Source of the DNA: Halichondria panicea
Taxonomy: Eukaryota > Porifera > Demospongiae > Suberitida > Halichondriidae
Direction of reading: 5' to 3'
DNA: 64,000 nt
NCBI RefSeq assembly: GCF_963675165.1
Contig: NC_087389.1
Span: 5,814,621-5,878,620, forward strand
The notes under the pieces are model-generated. The model had not been told where the DNA came from, did no database searches, and saw only the letters and a program-made list of their open reading frames with translations. The translations under genes were made by a program, and so were the position numbers. Numbering within the stretch: position 1 is the first letter of the stretch; the number at the start of each line of letters is the position of its first letter. Of the stretch, positions 35,070 to 45,472 are shown piece after piece.

Positions 35070-35285
35070 TCAATGCATGAGCCACTCCAGTTTGATTGCC
35101 TTCGTACTTTCTCTTTCGAGTATAGCATCGCTTTTTTCAGCAGTAGTGAGTTCGAGTCTTTCAAGCATGCCGGGTGTCATCTCAGCTACACAGTAGATGT
35201 CACTGTTGGGGATTTCTTGATCGAGCTGCTGATCAGTCACTCCAGTCTTCCTGCACACATCTTCCATTACAGAGGATGATTGCAA
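35070..35285 (-). pseudogene. Isolated Death-domain exon fragment
   Basis: The minus strand encodes MEDVCRKTGVTDQQLDQEI..., then VAEMTPGMLERLELTTAEKSDAI and a TGA after EWLMH. It resembles the first four helices of the Death domains in this window and its start matches the shard exons at 14.1-14.3 kb. The last two helices are absent. No NACHT or Roc-COR exon lies upstream, so it appears to be an orphan duplicate. Confidence 0.6.
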
Positions 35286-36880
35286 TTTACATGAAGTTCA
35301 AAATCACTTTAAAGTCCTCCAAAAATCGTAATTGACTATTTATTGAGCAATGTATATAGCGCTATGTACTTACTATGATCATACACGTACGCTGTATGTA
35401 CTTACCAGAGTATTGCTGCTGATCACTCCTTCTCTCAGTCTTTGTACAAGTTACCTCCCGTAAGCAGAGGATGGTTTTCCTAATCATGGGTAAGCAAGTA
35501 CGTACATGACATTGTAAGTACTTGTAATTGCTGTACAAGTACTTGTATAGTTTACTCATCATTTGAATCTCATATCTGCACAGCAGGTCAGGTTAAACAG
35601 CTAGCCACCATACCTATTTGCAAAGCACCATAATGCATATAATTATGTATGACCTGCATAATTATAGCTTCAACAAAAATTATACAACTAGCTTCATAAT
35701 TCCCAGCTCCTGAACCTATAAACATGCAGGACAAAGTTTATAGGCCTCTGAAGTGTTCTCTTCTAAGTATGAACTTCCCCCTGTGTTGCTACACCTAGCT
35801 TGAGGCATTATAATTAAGTGACTACCCACAGGCACTTGACTCAAGAGGTTGGTATAGTAGGTTGGTACACAATCATTATTGTAAGGAATGAGCAATATAA
35901 CTTGGTATAGCACGTACACTATATATGCAGACTAGCAACTTGATCTACTCAAGAAGTGAACAAGCAGTACATGTATAGCTATAGCAATCAAGCAACAACT
36001 TGGTAGGAAATTTAGGTGGTAGCAAATCCATCATACAAAACCAAGAGTTCATTAGGAAGAGTATGCAACTCCACTTAAAACTGTAGTATAGGTGTTTCTT
36101 CCAACCTACGTCACAACCACCTAATGAACCTCTTGGCAAAACTAACTTAGGAGCTAGACAATAATTATGTACCACTATAGCGTGTACAGTACTTGCATGT
36201 ACTATTGACGTGCTTGCAGTCAGTGCTCTAACAAGGTCATCAGTTATCATCAAATCTTACTCTACAGCCCACCCTAATCCTATACGTGTACAGTGCTTTT
36301 CAAGTAGGCATGCACAGACATGTTCAACCCATCAACAAAAACTTGGAAAGACAATCACCCATTAAATGTGGACTCTGAAATAGCACCTTCTATATAAATC
36401 TTACAGGACATTCCCTATTATAACTTATGCTAGTACCAGCACAGCACCCACTGAAATATCATTTATAGGCTCCCTGTACCGTATTGTTGTCATGGTGAGC
36501 ATATGGCCATGATGATTGCTGGCCCCATTCAGATCGTTACTACGTACATGTACGTGGTGACCCTCAAGCTGTAATGTCCAAGTACTTGCAAATCTGCAGA
36601 GGAACAAACAAAATGATGAATAGGCCTAGTAGGTTCAGCAAGAAAAATTGAGCACAAGTGATGACACGAGAACAAAGAGCACATGAGTGACTTGCAGACA
36701 GCCAGCTTCTTCTTCAGTTCTGTGCATTGATTGTCTGATTGCAGATAGCAGGATGAAACATACATTATTCTGTGTACAGCGGCACACCCACAAAATGATT
36801 GTGAGCGTATTTCAAGAAAAGAAGTGGCAGTACTGAGGAATTGGTGTGCCCACGATGTTATATACAGCCTGGAGCTCCCG
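35286..36880. other. 1.6-kb region without recognised gene
   Basis: AT-rich spacer. Several open frames exist on the minus strand but none shows splice-framed conservation, domain motifs or repetition elsewhere in the window. Confidence 0.5.
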
Positions 36881-37004
36881 TGATCGTAAGTAGCGCAAAA
36901 TTAAACTTAGCACGCAGTCTAAGTCGATTTATAGCTATTTTATGTCATGTGCATGCGTATGAAATAGTGTCGCTATGATAAAGCTTGTATTTCATTCCAT
37001 ACAG

Positions 37005-38132
37005 ATGAAGTTTACATGGAAAGATCCAATTGATACCAAGGATCATTTCTTTCGAACCGCCATGCATGCAGTCTTCATAAAGCACTTGAAGGAAGTTCAT
37101 AGTAAGTTTTGACTTTCATGGCAGATACTATAATGCCATTTCCATTACGCCGACTAATTACATGGCTGCAAGCGTTGCACTGCTGGCGTATATGCGTAGA
37201 CAACATTTTGAATTTCCCGCTTGCCATTTTTCTTTCTGCAAAGAGTCACGTGATGGTAGCTATAGCTAGATATAACGACAAATCCAGTTAATTTCAAGAC
37301 ATTGTATGTAAGCAAGCTTAGAGTGGTCAGGCCAACTTATGTCTAGGTATCAAGGCTAACTATTTTAATTACAAAATTGAAATTGACGATCATTACCAGG
37401 AAACCTGGCTACATGTATAGAATCTCGAATATATACAATTTTTGTCATTCCATCTTTTATACTAATAATGTATTTTCTCCCAGGAATTTCTGGATGCTTG
37501 TAAAACGGGTAATGTGGGTGTGGTTCTAGAGCTCATAATTTCAACAGTCTCAAGGCTAACTATTTTCATTAATCAATTACAAAATTGACGCTCATTACCA
37601 GGAAACCTGGCTATAGAATCTTGAACAGTATTATAACATGTACATACAATTTTTGTCATTGGGTGTTTACTAATAATGTATTTTCTCCCAGGCATTTCTG
37701 GATGCTTGTAAGACAGGTAATGTGGGTGTGGTTCTGGAGCTCATAATTTCAACATAATCACGACCATTACCTATGATGTCAGTAACGACTGCATGCAGTT
37801 GGCATCCATGTAAAGCCGTATTTGCTAAGTTTGTTATGCTTGACAGCCCACTCCTTTAATTGTATGTGGTTAAGGACTGATCAACTTCCGAGCCTTTTTT
37901 ATCCGTGATCTGTTTATCTATGATTCTTCAATTTACAGACGCCCTCGTACCCAGCCCCAACATAAAGTTTGTTGAAAATCAACTCCGAAACTTAGACTAT
38001 GCAATTTGGCTACGATCTACCAAATATCCCACGGACATAAAAGATCAAGGAGGTACGGACTTAGGCACGGCCGCGGGTTCGGGAGGGCAGGGACATAATT
38101 ATAACAACAGTAGAGCGGCTTCTCGAAACTAA
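37005..38132 (+). CDS. Small plus-strand gene of unknown family
   Basis: An ATG (37,005) follows a TTCCATACAG acceptor, and a likely 5' untranslated exon ends at gatcGTAAGTAG near 36,888. Exon 37005..37101 encodes MKFTWKDPIDTKDHFFRTAM...KEVH and ends in phase 1. It joins in frame to the exon from 37,939 (NALVPSPNIKFVENQLRNLD...STKYPTDIKDQG). Beyond a GTACGG donor at about 38,055 the next exon is unknown; reading through gives a Gly-rich tail and a stop at 38,132. I do not recognise the family. It is the only clear plus-strand gene in the centre of the window. Two copies of a 25-nt exon-like segment lie in its intron. Confidence 0.45.
37440..37755 (+). repeat. Tandemly duplicated 25-nt exon-like segment with flanks
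   Basis: Two copies of about 110 bp (about 37,440-37,550 and 37,650-37,755). Each holds 'ttctcccag', then a 25-nt segment (gaatttctggatgcttgtaa...), then a GTAATG donor. If spliced after the phase-1 exon at 37,101, each copy would put TAA in frame. Confidence 0.6.
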
Positions 38133-38455
38133 CGTAAGTTTATTACAGACATGATCGATTATTCATCACTATATATATAACAACAAGGCAAGATTACCAG
38201 ATTGAAGCAGAACAACTATATCCAAACTCGTCAGGGAGCCCCATACTACAACATTATAAAATTAAACATCAAACAACTAAAAATCATAAAATCAAGCATG
38301 AAAATTATGAGAGGGCAGGAAATTATTATCAAAATCTTTTTTGGGGGGAATCTTTTTTCCTTCTTTTTGCCTAGGCTTTTAAGGGGACCTCGAAATAATA
38401 ATAAAGTTCAAACCAGCTACACCAGTTAACGACAATGTTCAATCCACAGTAGTCA
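38133..38455. other. Spacer, nothing recognised
   Basis: AT-rich, no exon or element seen. Confidence 0.4.
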
Positions 38456-38745
38456 CAAGACATCTCAGGTTTCCAGGACAAAAAGACCAGTTAACACATC
38501 TCAGAGATACAAGAGGACAATAAGACCATGCAGCTAACAACGCTCATAAGAGGTTTCCAGGACAACAATACCGTTAACATATCTCAGAGGTTTCCAGGAC
38601 AATAAGACTGTTAACACATCTCAGAGGTTTCCAGGACAACAAAGACCGTTTAATAACTCAGAGGTTACCAAGACAACAAGACCGTTAACACATCTCAGAG
38701 GTTACCAAGACAACAAGACCGTTAACATATCTCAGAGGTAGTTTT
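38456..38745. repeat. Tandem repeat, 'catctcagaggtttccaggacaac' unit
   Basis: About seven imperfect units of 36-45 bp containing 'cagaggtt(t/a)cca(g/a)gacaa', 'aagaccgttaa' and 'catct'. Noncoding. Confidence 0.85.
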
Positions 38746-38924
38746 CAGTAATAGCACTATTATTAAATCATTTTACTTTAATGGCAGACCACACTACTGT
38801 AACTTAAAATAGTAAAAAATGGGTATTGACCCCATAAAAATTTTTGTTAATGGGTAGTGACCCCATAATACTATAAATAATAATGCGCATGGCAATTGAG
38901 ATGGTGAGATGCTGAGTCAGCTAG

Positions 38925-39055
38925 TAGATGTTGCCGTGCTCACGAGTTCAAGTTGTCTTCGCTTCAATCATCAGGGGAGGTGACCCAGTATTAGGTGTTG
39001 CCGTGCTCACGAGTTCAAGTTGTCTTCGCTTCAATCATCAGGGGAGGTGATGTTT
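38925..39055. repeat. Tandem duplication of about 66 bp
   Basis: 'gttgccgtgctcacgagttc ... caggggaggtga' occurs twice in a row (about 38,930-38,982 and 38,996-39,050). Confidence 0.9.
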
Positions 39056-40189
39056 ATCCAGCGAAATTGTTTATCCAGCGCAATGATCGACATATCCATA
39101 TTGTGGTGGTGTCAAAGATTTGAGACTTCCCACAGTATTAGTGACGATCGAGACATCAGGAGATAGCGAAAATTAAGCCCCTCGAAAATTTTTTCCTATA
39201 CGGTAGGCTTCTGCTTTACATCGGAGAGTGATCGAGGTCCGGTGGTAAGTTGTGTGTACTTCCACTAGCGTCAAGTTAATAAAATGTCCCAGTTAGCGTT
39301 GAGAAGTATTAGTGGCCATAGGTGGGAGGGGTCAGGGCTGCAATTGAGATTTATCCCAGGTGCACTGAATGATATAGCGGAGGTGGTCTTACATCTGGAG
39401 GAGGCTTTTGCAACATCGTAAGGAGATGGCAATTAAATATAGTTGCAAGGGGAGTGCATGCCATATCAGTTGAAAGTTGAAATTTGAGATGAATGTTACG
39501 GTCCGGTAGTTCCTGGCCTGACATCAGTTGAGCGATAGCATCGGAGAATGTCACCCAAGGAGAGTATGAAAGATGGAATGATATCACAAATGTGGAGAGC
39601 ATTAACATAATTATGACGAGGGGGGTGAAAGTAATCATGACTGTACAACGAATGCTGTGGTTTGCCTTCTATGGCGAGATACTTTTAGTTGACGTAAGAG
39701 ATAGAAATAGCTCTAGGTATTGCACGCAAATATCTAATTATAAGGATAATGTGGAAGACAACGTGACATCAGGGATAAAGTCATGACAACACAAAGTGTT
39801 AGAGACAAAAATTAACAACAAGCTTGAAATGATGTGGTTTATCACCAAATTACAAACTGATAATGTGGGTGAGTTAACGACAGTTAATGATGTAATGATG
39901 TGTAGACCACATTGGAATTAGTATCAAAATAATAATAATAACAATAATAACAATATTATAGCACATGGCCTGCCTTATTTTTTAGGGAGAAATTGAAGAT
40001 TCTATTTTATATCCACGATCCCGAGAAACACCAGTCCAAGAGACAGCTAAATTTAAGCAACCAGTCTAAGCTCGGCAATAAAAAGCATCTATCGTATAAC
40101 AGAGTACGTTACATCTATTCCAGTGAGTGTAATCAACTTCCCGTCAAACGATATTCCGCAATAAAAAGTACCCATAACCTAATACTTAC
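39056..40189. other. 1.1-kb region without recognised gene
   Basis: No splice-framed exon or element identified. Confidence 0.45.
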
Positions 40190-40670
40190 AAGCACAATCC
40201 ATACGTAGGAATAGAGAGATCCACCAAAGAAACTGCACAACCTATGTATTCCATCGAAACAATTTATAATTAAACTTAAAATTGGTCCCCTCCTAATTAT
40301 GAATAATAATATTTAGCCTGCCCTGAAATCAAACAACTTACAAACATCAATTGTCCCTCCCACAAGCACTGCTGTATATGTCCTTTGCGTGTATTCTTAG
40401 CGTGATATTGTTAGCGTGTATTATTCCGATATTTTTTTAAGTACAATCCGTACGTATAGCAATAGAGATCCATCAAAGAAACTGAACAACCTATGTATTC
40501 CCTATACCATCGAAATAAACTTAAAATTGGTCCCCTCCTAATTATGAATATTAACAAAAGCCTGCCCTCAAATCAAACAACTCACGAACATCAATTGTCC
40601 CTCCCACAAGCACTGCTGTATAATTATGTCCTTTGCGCGTATTCTTAGAGTGTATTATAATAAAATTATT
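40190..40670. repeat. Tandem duplication of about 240 bp
   Basis: 40,195-40,420 and 40,443-40,655 share 'agatcca(c/t)caaagaaactg', 'aaaattggtcccctcctaat' and 'tccctcccacaagcactgct'. Noncoding. Confidence 0.85.
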
Positions 40671-40683
40671 ATAATATAACACC

Positions 40684-40918
40684 CTAACAGTGATGCTTCC
40701 CCGGGGTGTTGAGACAGTAGGTACCATCAGAACAGATGGAGTCATCTTCTCTACACTCATCAATATCTGGTGGGCCAGGGTGAGTCACACTGTGTACTAG
40801 TACAAGCCAGTCTCCTCACCTGTACAAGATCCCTCCACCTCCTCATATCACAGGGCACACTCCTTACAGCTGTCAGCCCCCAGACCACCACACTCTGTCA
40901 GGCATGCCTTATCACACA
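40684..40918 (-). pseudogene. CRELD-like EGF exon pair, degraded copy
   Basis: Homologous to 50,000-50,226. Exon 40820..40918 encodes CDKACLTECGG...CKECALGYEE, and the exon starting at 40,766 encodes DIDECREDDSICSDGTYCLN. The end of the second exon is altered: the TPGCQ codons are replaced and no clean donor remains. A G-rich (TG)n tract lies just upstream. Confidence 0.65.
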
Positions 40919-41435
40919 CTGCATGGATGCATGTGTGTGTGGGGGTGTGTGCGTAGGGGGGGGGGGGGCTGTGAAAGTACATGTCACTGTGGGTCACATG
41001 TAAATTATGACATTATTATGTTGAAGAGCTTATGGTTGAGTCATGTGACCACCGCCTTAGGGTCCCGCCCACACCACAAGATCTGGTGCATGAGTGAGAG
41101 TTTGAAATAAAAGTATGCATTGCCGCCATGGCACAAAAAGTTAAGGGTTAGCTAATTTAAGGGGCTCTCCCTGCAAGTGCAGAAAATTACTGTTCGATTA
41201 GTTAATGCTTAACTACATTTTCTGGTGAGCATATACAGTCAGTGGAGATAGTCCGACCATAGGGAGAATACACGGATGACTGCAAACATGTTATTAGCGG
41301 AAATTCTAAGACTTTAACTATGGAAAGTGAACTGTTTATTGAAGTGTGTCTGCTAATTTCATGTGCTTCTATTGAGTTGGGACTTCCCCTGATTATAATG
41401 CCTGATTATAAGAGGTGTCTTTATTTCAAGGGTGG
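40919..41435. other. Spacer, partly duplicated at 50.6-51.8 kb
   Basis: Shares 'gttaagggttagctaatttaagggg' and 'atggaaagtgaactgtttattg' with the 50.8 and 51.68 kb regions. No complete exon. Confidence 0.5.
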
Positions 41436-41534
41436 TCAGTGTAGCCACACCCCCTCACCCGTAATGGCGTGCTGTATCTTCCTCTTCCTCTCTAGGATGC
41501 TCTTCTCCTGGTCCTCCACTGACTTGTGATAGAG
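41436..41534 (-). pseudogene. Terminal-exon-like module LYHKSVEDQE, third copy
   Basis: 99 nt from a TAG acceptor-like site to TGA, encoding (L)YHKSVEDQEKSILERKRK, then ITGEGVWLH and stop. An AATAAA (minus strand, 41,420-41,425) lies 11 bp past the stop. The protein of origin is not recognised, and there is no matching upstream exon. Confidence 0.45.
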
Positions 41535-41899
41535 CTACTCACCACACAGCATCATCTGACAACACACCTGAACGTGGAACAGGGGACAATGGCAATTTGA
41601 TTATGTTGGATTAAATAAATGCTGTACTAGTGCTGCTCATAGACCACACTTACAGGGTAGACTCTTTAAGCCTGCAATCAATATCCTAGCTGTCTCCAAC
41701 TCTTCATCCTTCATTGATTCTTGCTTCTTTTGTTTCTGATCCACGTGGCATATCGCACGATGCTAGCCAGCAAAAGTAGTGGGAGGGGAGGGGCTGGTGT
41801 TTTATTCTTCATTTCCAAACACCAGCCCCTCCCCTCCCACTAGAAAAGGCCTGTATAGATCTATTTCTCTGGATCTATTTAGGCCTTTCTGTGATCTAC

Positions 41900-42740
41900 A
41901 ATTGTTAATTGTCTCTCAAAAGTGATAGCTGCAAGAGAATGCAGTCTGCCGCCTTTATGCAGCTTTATGCAACTTATACTGCCTTTATGCAGCCTGTGCA
42001 TACGCAGCCACTGCCTTTATGCAGCCGGGTGGACTGGCCATCCGCTTTGTTTTTACTTACGTATAATTATACGATCTCTTTTTTATTTCAAAAAAGGCGC
42101 CAGACATGAATAGAAGCAACATAAATTTATTGTAAGCAACATGATACTGCCTTGATGCAGTCTGTTGTGCCTTATATATGCAACCTGCTGCCTTGATTGC
42201 AGCCTGCTGCCTTATATGCTTCTGCCTTGATGCAGCCTGTTGCCTTGATGCAACCAAATTTATTGTAAGCAACACGATACTGCCTTGATGCAGTCTGTTG
42301 TGCCTTATATGCAACTAGCCTCCTTCACAAGGCCTAATTATTAGAGGAAGAGCGGCCTGGGATCGAGGCTAATATGCAACCTGCTGCCTTATATGCAATT
42401 AACCTTCTGCCTTGATGCAGCCTGTTGCCTTGATGCAACCTATACTGTGATGCAACCTACTGCCTTGATGCAACCTACTGCCTTGATGCAATTAACCTTC
42501 TGCCTTGATGCAACCTACTGCCTTGATGCAACCTATACTGCCTTTATGCAACCTATACTGCCTTTATGCAACCTATACTGCCTTGATGCAACCTACTGCC
42601 TTGATGCAACCTATACTGCCTTTATGCAACCTATACTGCCTTTATGCAACCTATACTGCCTTGATGCAACCTACTGCCTTGATGCAACCTACTGCCTTGA
42701 TGCAACCTATACTGCCTTGATGCAGCCTGTTGCCTTTATA
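41900..42740. repeat. Minisatellite, expanded allele
   Basis: Some 18 or more units of 'ctactgccttgatgcaac' (18 bp) or 'ctatactgcctttatgcaac' (20 bp) at 42,410-42,735. More diverged units (cagtctgttg, cagcctgctg) run from 41,945. The homologous array at 27,895 has about eight units. Confidence 0.92.
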
Positions 42741-43197
42741 ATTAACTAGATAACTTATAAGACAACAGAAAATGTACTACACTTCAGTATAGCTGACTGT
42801 TAGTGATACACCATTATATCCATAGATACTGTAATTTATAGTATCTATATGATTATATCTATGGCAAAACTTCATTAATCCAAGTTTCCGGTAAGGTTTT
42901 CGCTATATATATATACATGCATGTATATAGTTACACATAATTAACATATAATTATTATGTTATTACAATAGTCACGCTTAGAAACAAATTTATGCAATGA
43001 ATAAAGTAGCTATTATAATTATATATCTGAGACCTGTAACAACACATTATTATAATAATTATTATTACCATACATGCACTTAAACTAGTTGAAGAAACTG
43101 TGTCACAGATTTCAAAGCGTTCGTATCGAATTTTAGTGAGTTCCATTCTCTAATAAATATTATTCTTGGGAAATAAGAGTAATCATTATAGTATATA

Positions 43198-43400
43198 CCG
43201 TATATAGCGGGTATATTTCGATGGTATAAATTTTCGCGGATGTGGCTTTAGAAAGGTTTTCGCGGATTTAATTTTCGTTGAATAGCGCCTTTTTTTTGCA
43301 GCATGCATGATGAAATATTAAATTCACGGTTATAAATGTTCGCAGTTCATGCCTAATCCGCGAAAACCACGAACATTTATACCGTCGAAATATACTATGT
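43198..43400. mobile_element. CCGTATA-family MITE
   Basis: The left part (CCGTATATAGCGGGTATATTTCG) and the reverse complement of 43,360-43,397 match over the 'gtatatttcgA.ggtataaat.ttcg' core. It is absent from the collinear position near 28,880. Confidence 0.7.
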
Positions 43401-43495
43401 TAGCATATCTGCATGTGATGATACTGGGCTCTCTGTATAATTATATAAAACCAGTTTGTCTTTTTGCACTTTCCCTTATGTGCAGTGACCAATTC

Positions 43496-43582
43496 TAGCC
43501 TCGATCCCAGGCCGAGTTTTCGCTTTTATAACGGTTAGGCGAACCGTTATAAAAGCGAAAACTCGGCCTGGGATCGAGGCTA
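43496..43582. mobile_element. Perfect 41-bp-arm palindrome with 10-bp target duplication
   Basis: Two perfect 41-bp arms (starting TAGCCTCGATCCCAGGCC) surround the 5-base loop AGGCG. TGACCAATTC is duplicated on both sides (43486-43495 and 43583-43592). The collinear site in the other duplicated block (about 28,978, 'gcagtgaccaagatag') has no insertion. Confidence 0.9.
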
Positions 43583-44130
43583 TGACCAATTCAAGATAGG
43601 TCTGCCGAAAAAATTATATCAAGGTACTACTAACCGTGCAGTAGCTATTCGGTTGTTATTATTGTCGAGTGGAATAGCTGATTCGAAAAACCATGCGCTT
43701 AACAGCATTTATAATTACCATTTTTTCAATCGCATAAAGATAATAATACAGTAGATCTATTATAGCACACAATTTTGGAGGAAATGTTTTTAACAACAAT
43801 CATGATCATGCAATCATTACCCAACCGAACTTTTAATAGTGAATGTGTTCGGCATGCACACTTTGATGCCTGGCATGGCATGCAGCAATGCAAAAATGCT
43901 CATTTATGATAATTATAATAATACAAAAAAAACCTATTGCTAATAATTATATATGCTAGCTATATATAATTATAGTAGCTTTATTTTTTTTAAATTGACA
44001 TCTCTACCGAGGCATCAGCAACCGTGGTGCTTTCATTATAAGTGATATATCCTACAACAATTCAATATTAAACAAATTAACATCTCTTTGGGAATAGCTA
44101 TATTATGTCTCTTTAGTAATCATTTTTCAG

Positions 44131-44928
44131 ATAGTTTCGTCAGTGCTGAAAAAGTTGTTAAAAAGTTGCTGAAGAGACGTGTGAAGAAAACGAGATCGCC
44201 TGATTGGTACACTGCGCTTGATTTGATCACGATGTTTATCAAGATCAACACCGTCTACTCGGCTATTGTTGGGATGACACAATCCACTGATTTCTGCAGC
44301 AGCACTGAAGTTGCTGCAAGCTCAGTTTTCCTGTCCATCTGTGTTCTACTGGGAATTGCTAGCGAGTTAATCGATGCTTTGGATACGAATTTAAAGAGCA
44401 ACAAAGAATACCGTATATATATATATAGAGAGTATAATAAAATTCGTGGTTTTCGCGGATTAAGCATGAACCGCGAATTTAATATTCCATGCATGCATGC
44501 TGCAAAAAAGGCGCTATTCCACAAAAATTAAATCCGCGAAAACTTTTCTAAAGGCACATCCGCGAAAATTTATACCCTCGAAATATACCCGCTAATATAC
44601 GGTATATCAATAAGTCATTCAATCAATTGGTAACTATCGGCATGATTCTTATTGTCACTATTTGCCTTCCCTTTTATTTACGGCCGATAATTTCCAGCCT
44701 CTCGATTGTGCGTTCAGTTGTGACACTATTGTTGCTAATGCGACCATCAGCACAACCACATGCAACCGGACGGCCAACAGTGGAGTTAGACTGGGGTTTA
44801 CCCTAACCACGCTTATTATCGTCCTCATCTTCTCCGGTGTTTATTTCTATCATGTTCCATTAGCTGAAATAAATCGAAAGAAGCTGAAGAGTAATTACTG
44901 GAAAAGAAACAGTGGTGTAGAATTTTAA
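44131..44928 (+). pseudogene. Four-helix membrane protein, copy 2, split by a MITE
   Basis: It starts at a TTTTTCAG acceptor. The N-terminal part is basic (EKVVKKLLKRRVKKTRSPDW), followed by a helix (YTALDLITMFIKIN) and VFLSICVLLGIASELIDAL. The 192-bp element follows, then LVTIGMILIVTICLPF, a Cys-rich loop with N-glycosylation sequons (NATISTTTCNRT), a last helix (LGFTLTTLIIVLIFSGVYF) and a basic tail. The element adds stops after SNKEY. A base is also missing at 'tttacggccg' versus copy 1 'tttactggccg'. Role unknown; a four-span plasma-membrane protein is inferred. Confidence 0.65.
44411..44602. mobile_element. CCGTATA-family MITE inserted in the membrane gene
   Basis: 192 bp, ends CCGTATATATA... 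/ ...TAATATACGG, flanked by TA (44409-44410 and 44603-44604). Copy 1 reads straight through this position (agaatacatcgacaag). Confidence 0.85.
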
Positions 44929-45154
44929 ATTTTTCATTATAATTATCAAGTTGTATTGTCATAATTATAATTATGCTTTTTCTCAGAATTAACTATAATC
45001 AGGAGTAGCTATACATAAAGCTAATTAAACTTAATGATTCAAAGTTCCTAATATGTAGGTATGCAGTGAAAGTGATATAAGGTCTGAAGTGGTGTGGTCC
45101 ATATTGTGCCACACATTATCACTCCTAAAAGGGGTGGGGCTGGTCTTGCAGGTA

Positions 45155-45235
45155 CAGTAGACTTTCGCTATTCCGGCTCTCTGGAGTAAGGCCACCTCGA
45201 TATACCGGCCATTGGCTTGGCAAGGAATGCTAGCT
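45155..45235. mobile_element. Tigger/pogo-like terminal fragment
   Basis: 'cagtagactttcgctattccggctctctgg ... accggccatt' is absent at the collinear position near 30,340. It resembles in reverse the sequence at 50,565-50,622 (aatggccggtatgttgaggt ... agcgagagtctactata). Confidence 0.5.
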
Positions 45236-45472
45236 ATATGTTTACTGCTTCAAGCCATGAAAAAATTGTTATGCAAAACTTAATGTAATGATCTTTACCA
45301 AAAATGGACATTGACGCTATTAATTTATCTACACCTATAATGCTAAAAATTATTCCTAGCATAATTTATCAGGGCCTACATTACACACTGTGCATATGGC
45401 AAATGACACTATCATTAGTAACATACAAATCTTGAGTATAAGCAATAAAAATAATGAACAGTTTGTGCTATG

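Noticed and set aside
38456-38745. CRISPR-like repeat array
   Set aside because: Units are imperfect, directly adjacent and without unique spacers; it is an ordinary tandem repeat in animal DNA.
42393-42749. Coding frame MQPTALMQP... of 118 codons
   Set aside because: It follows the 18-bp minisatellite period exactly and is not conserved as a protein in the shorter array at 27.9 kb beyond that period.
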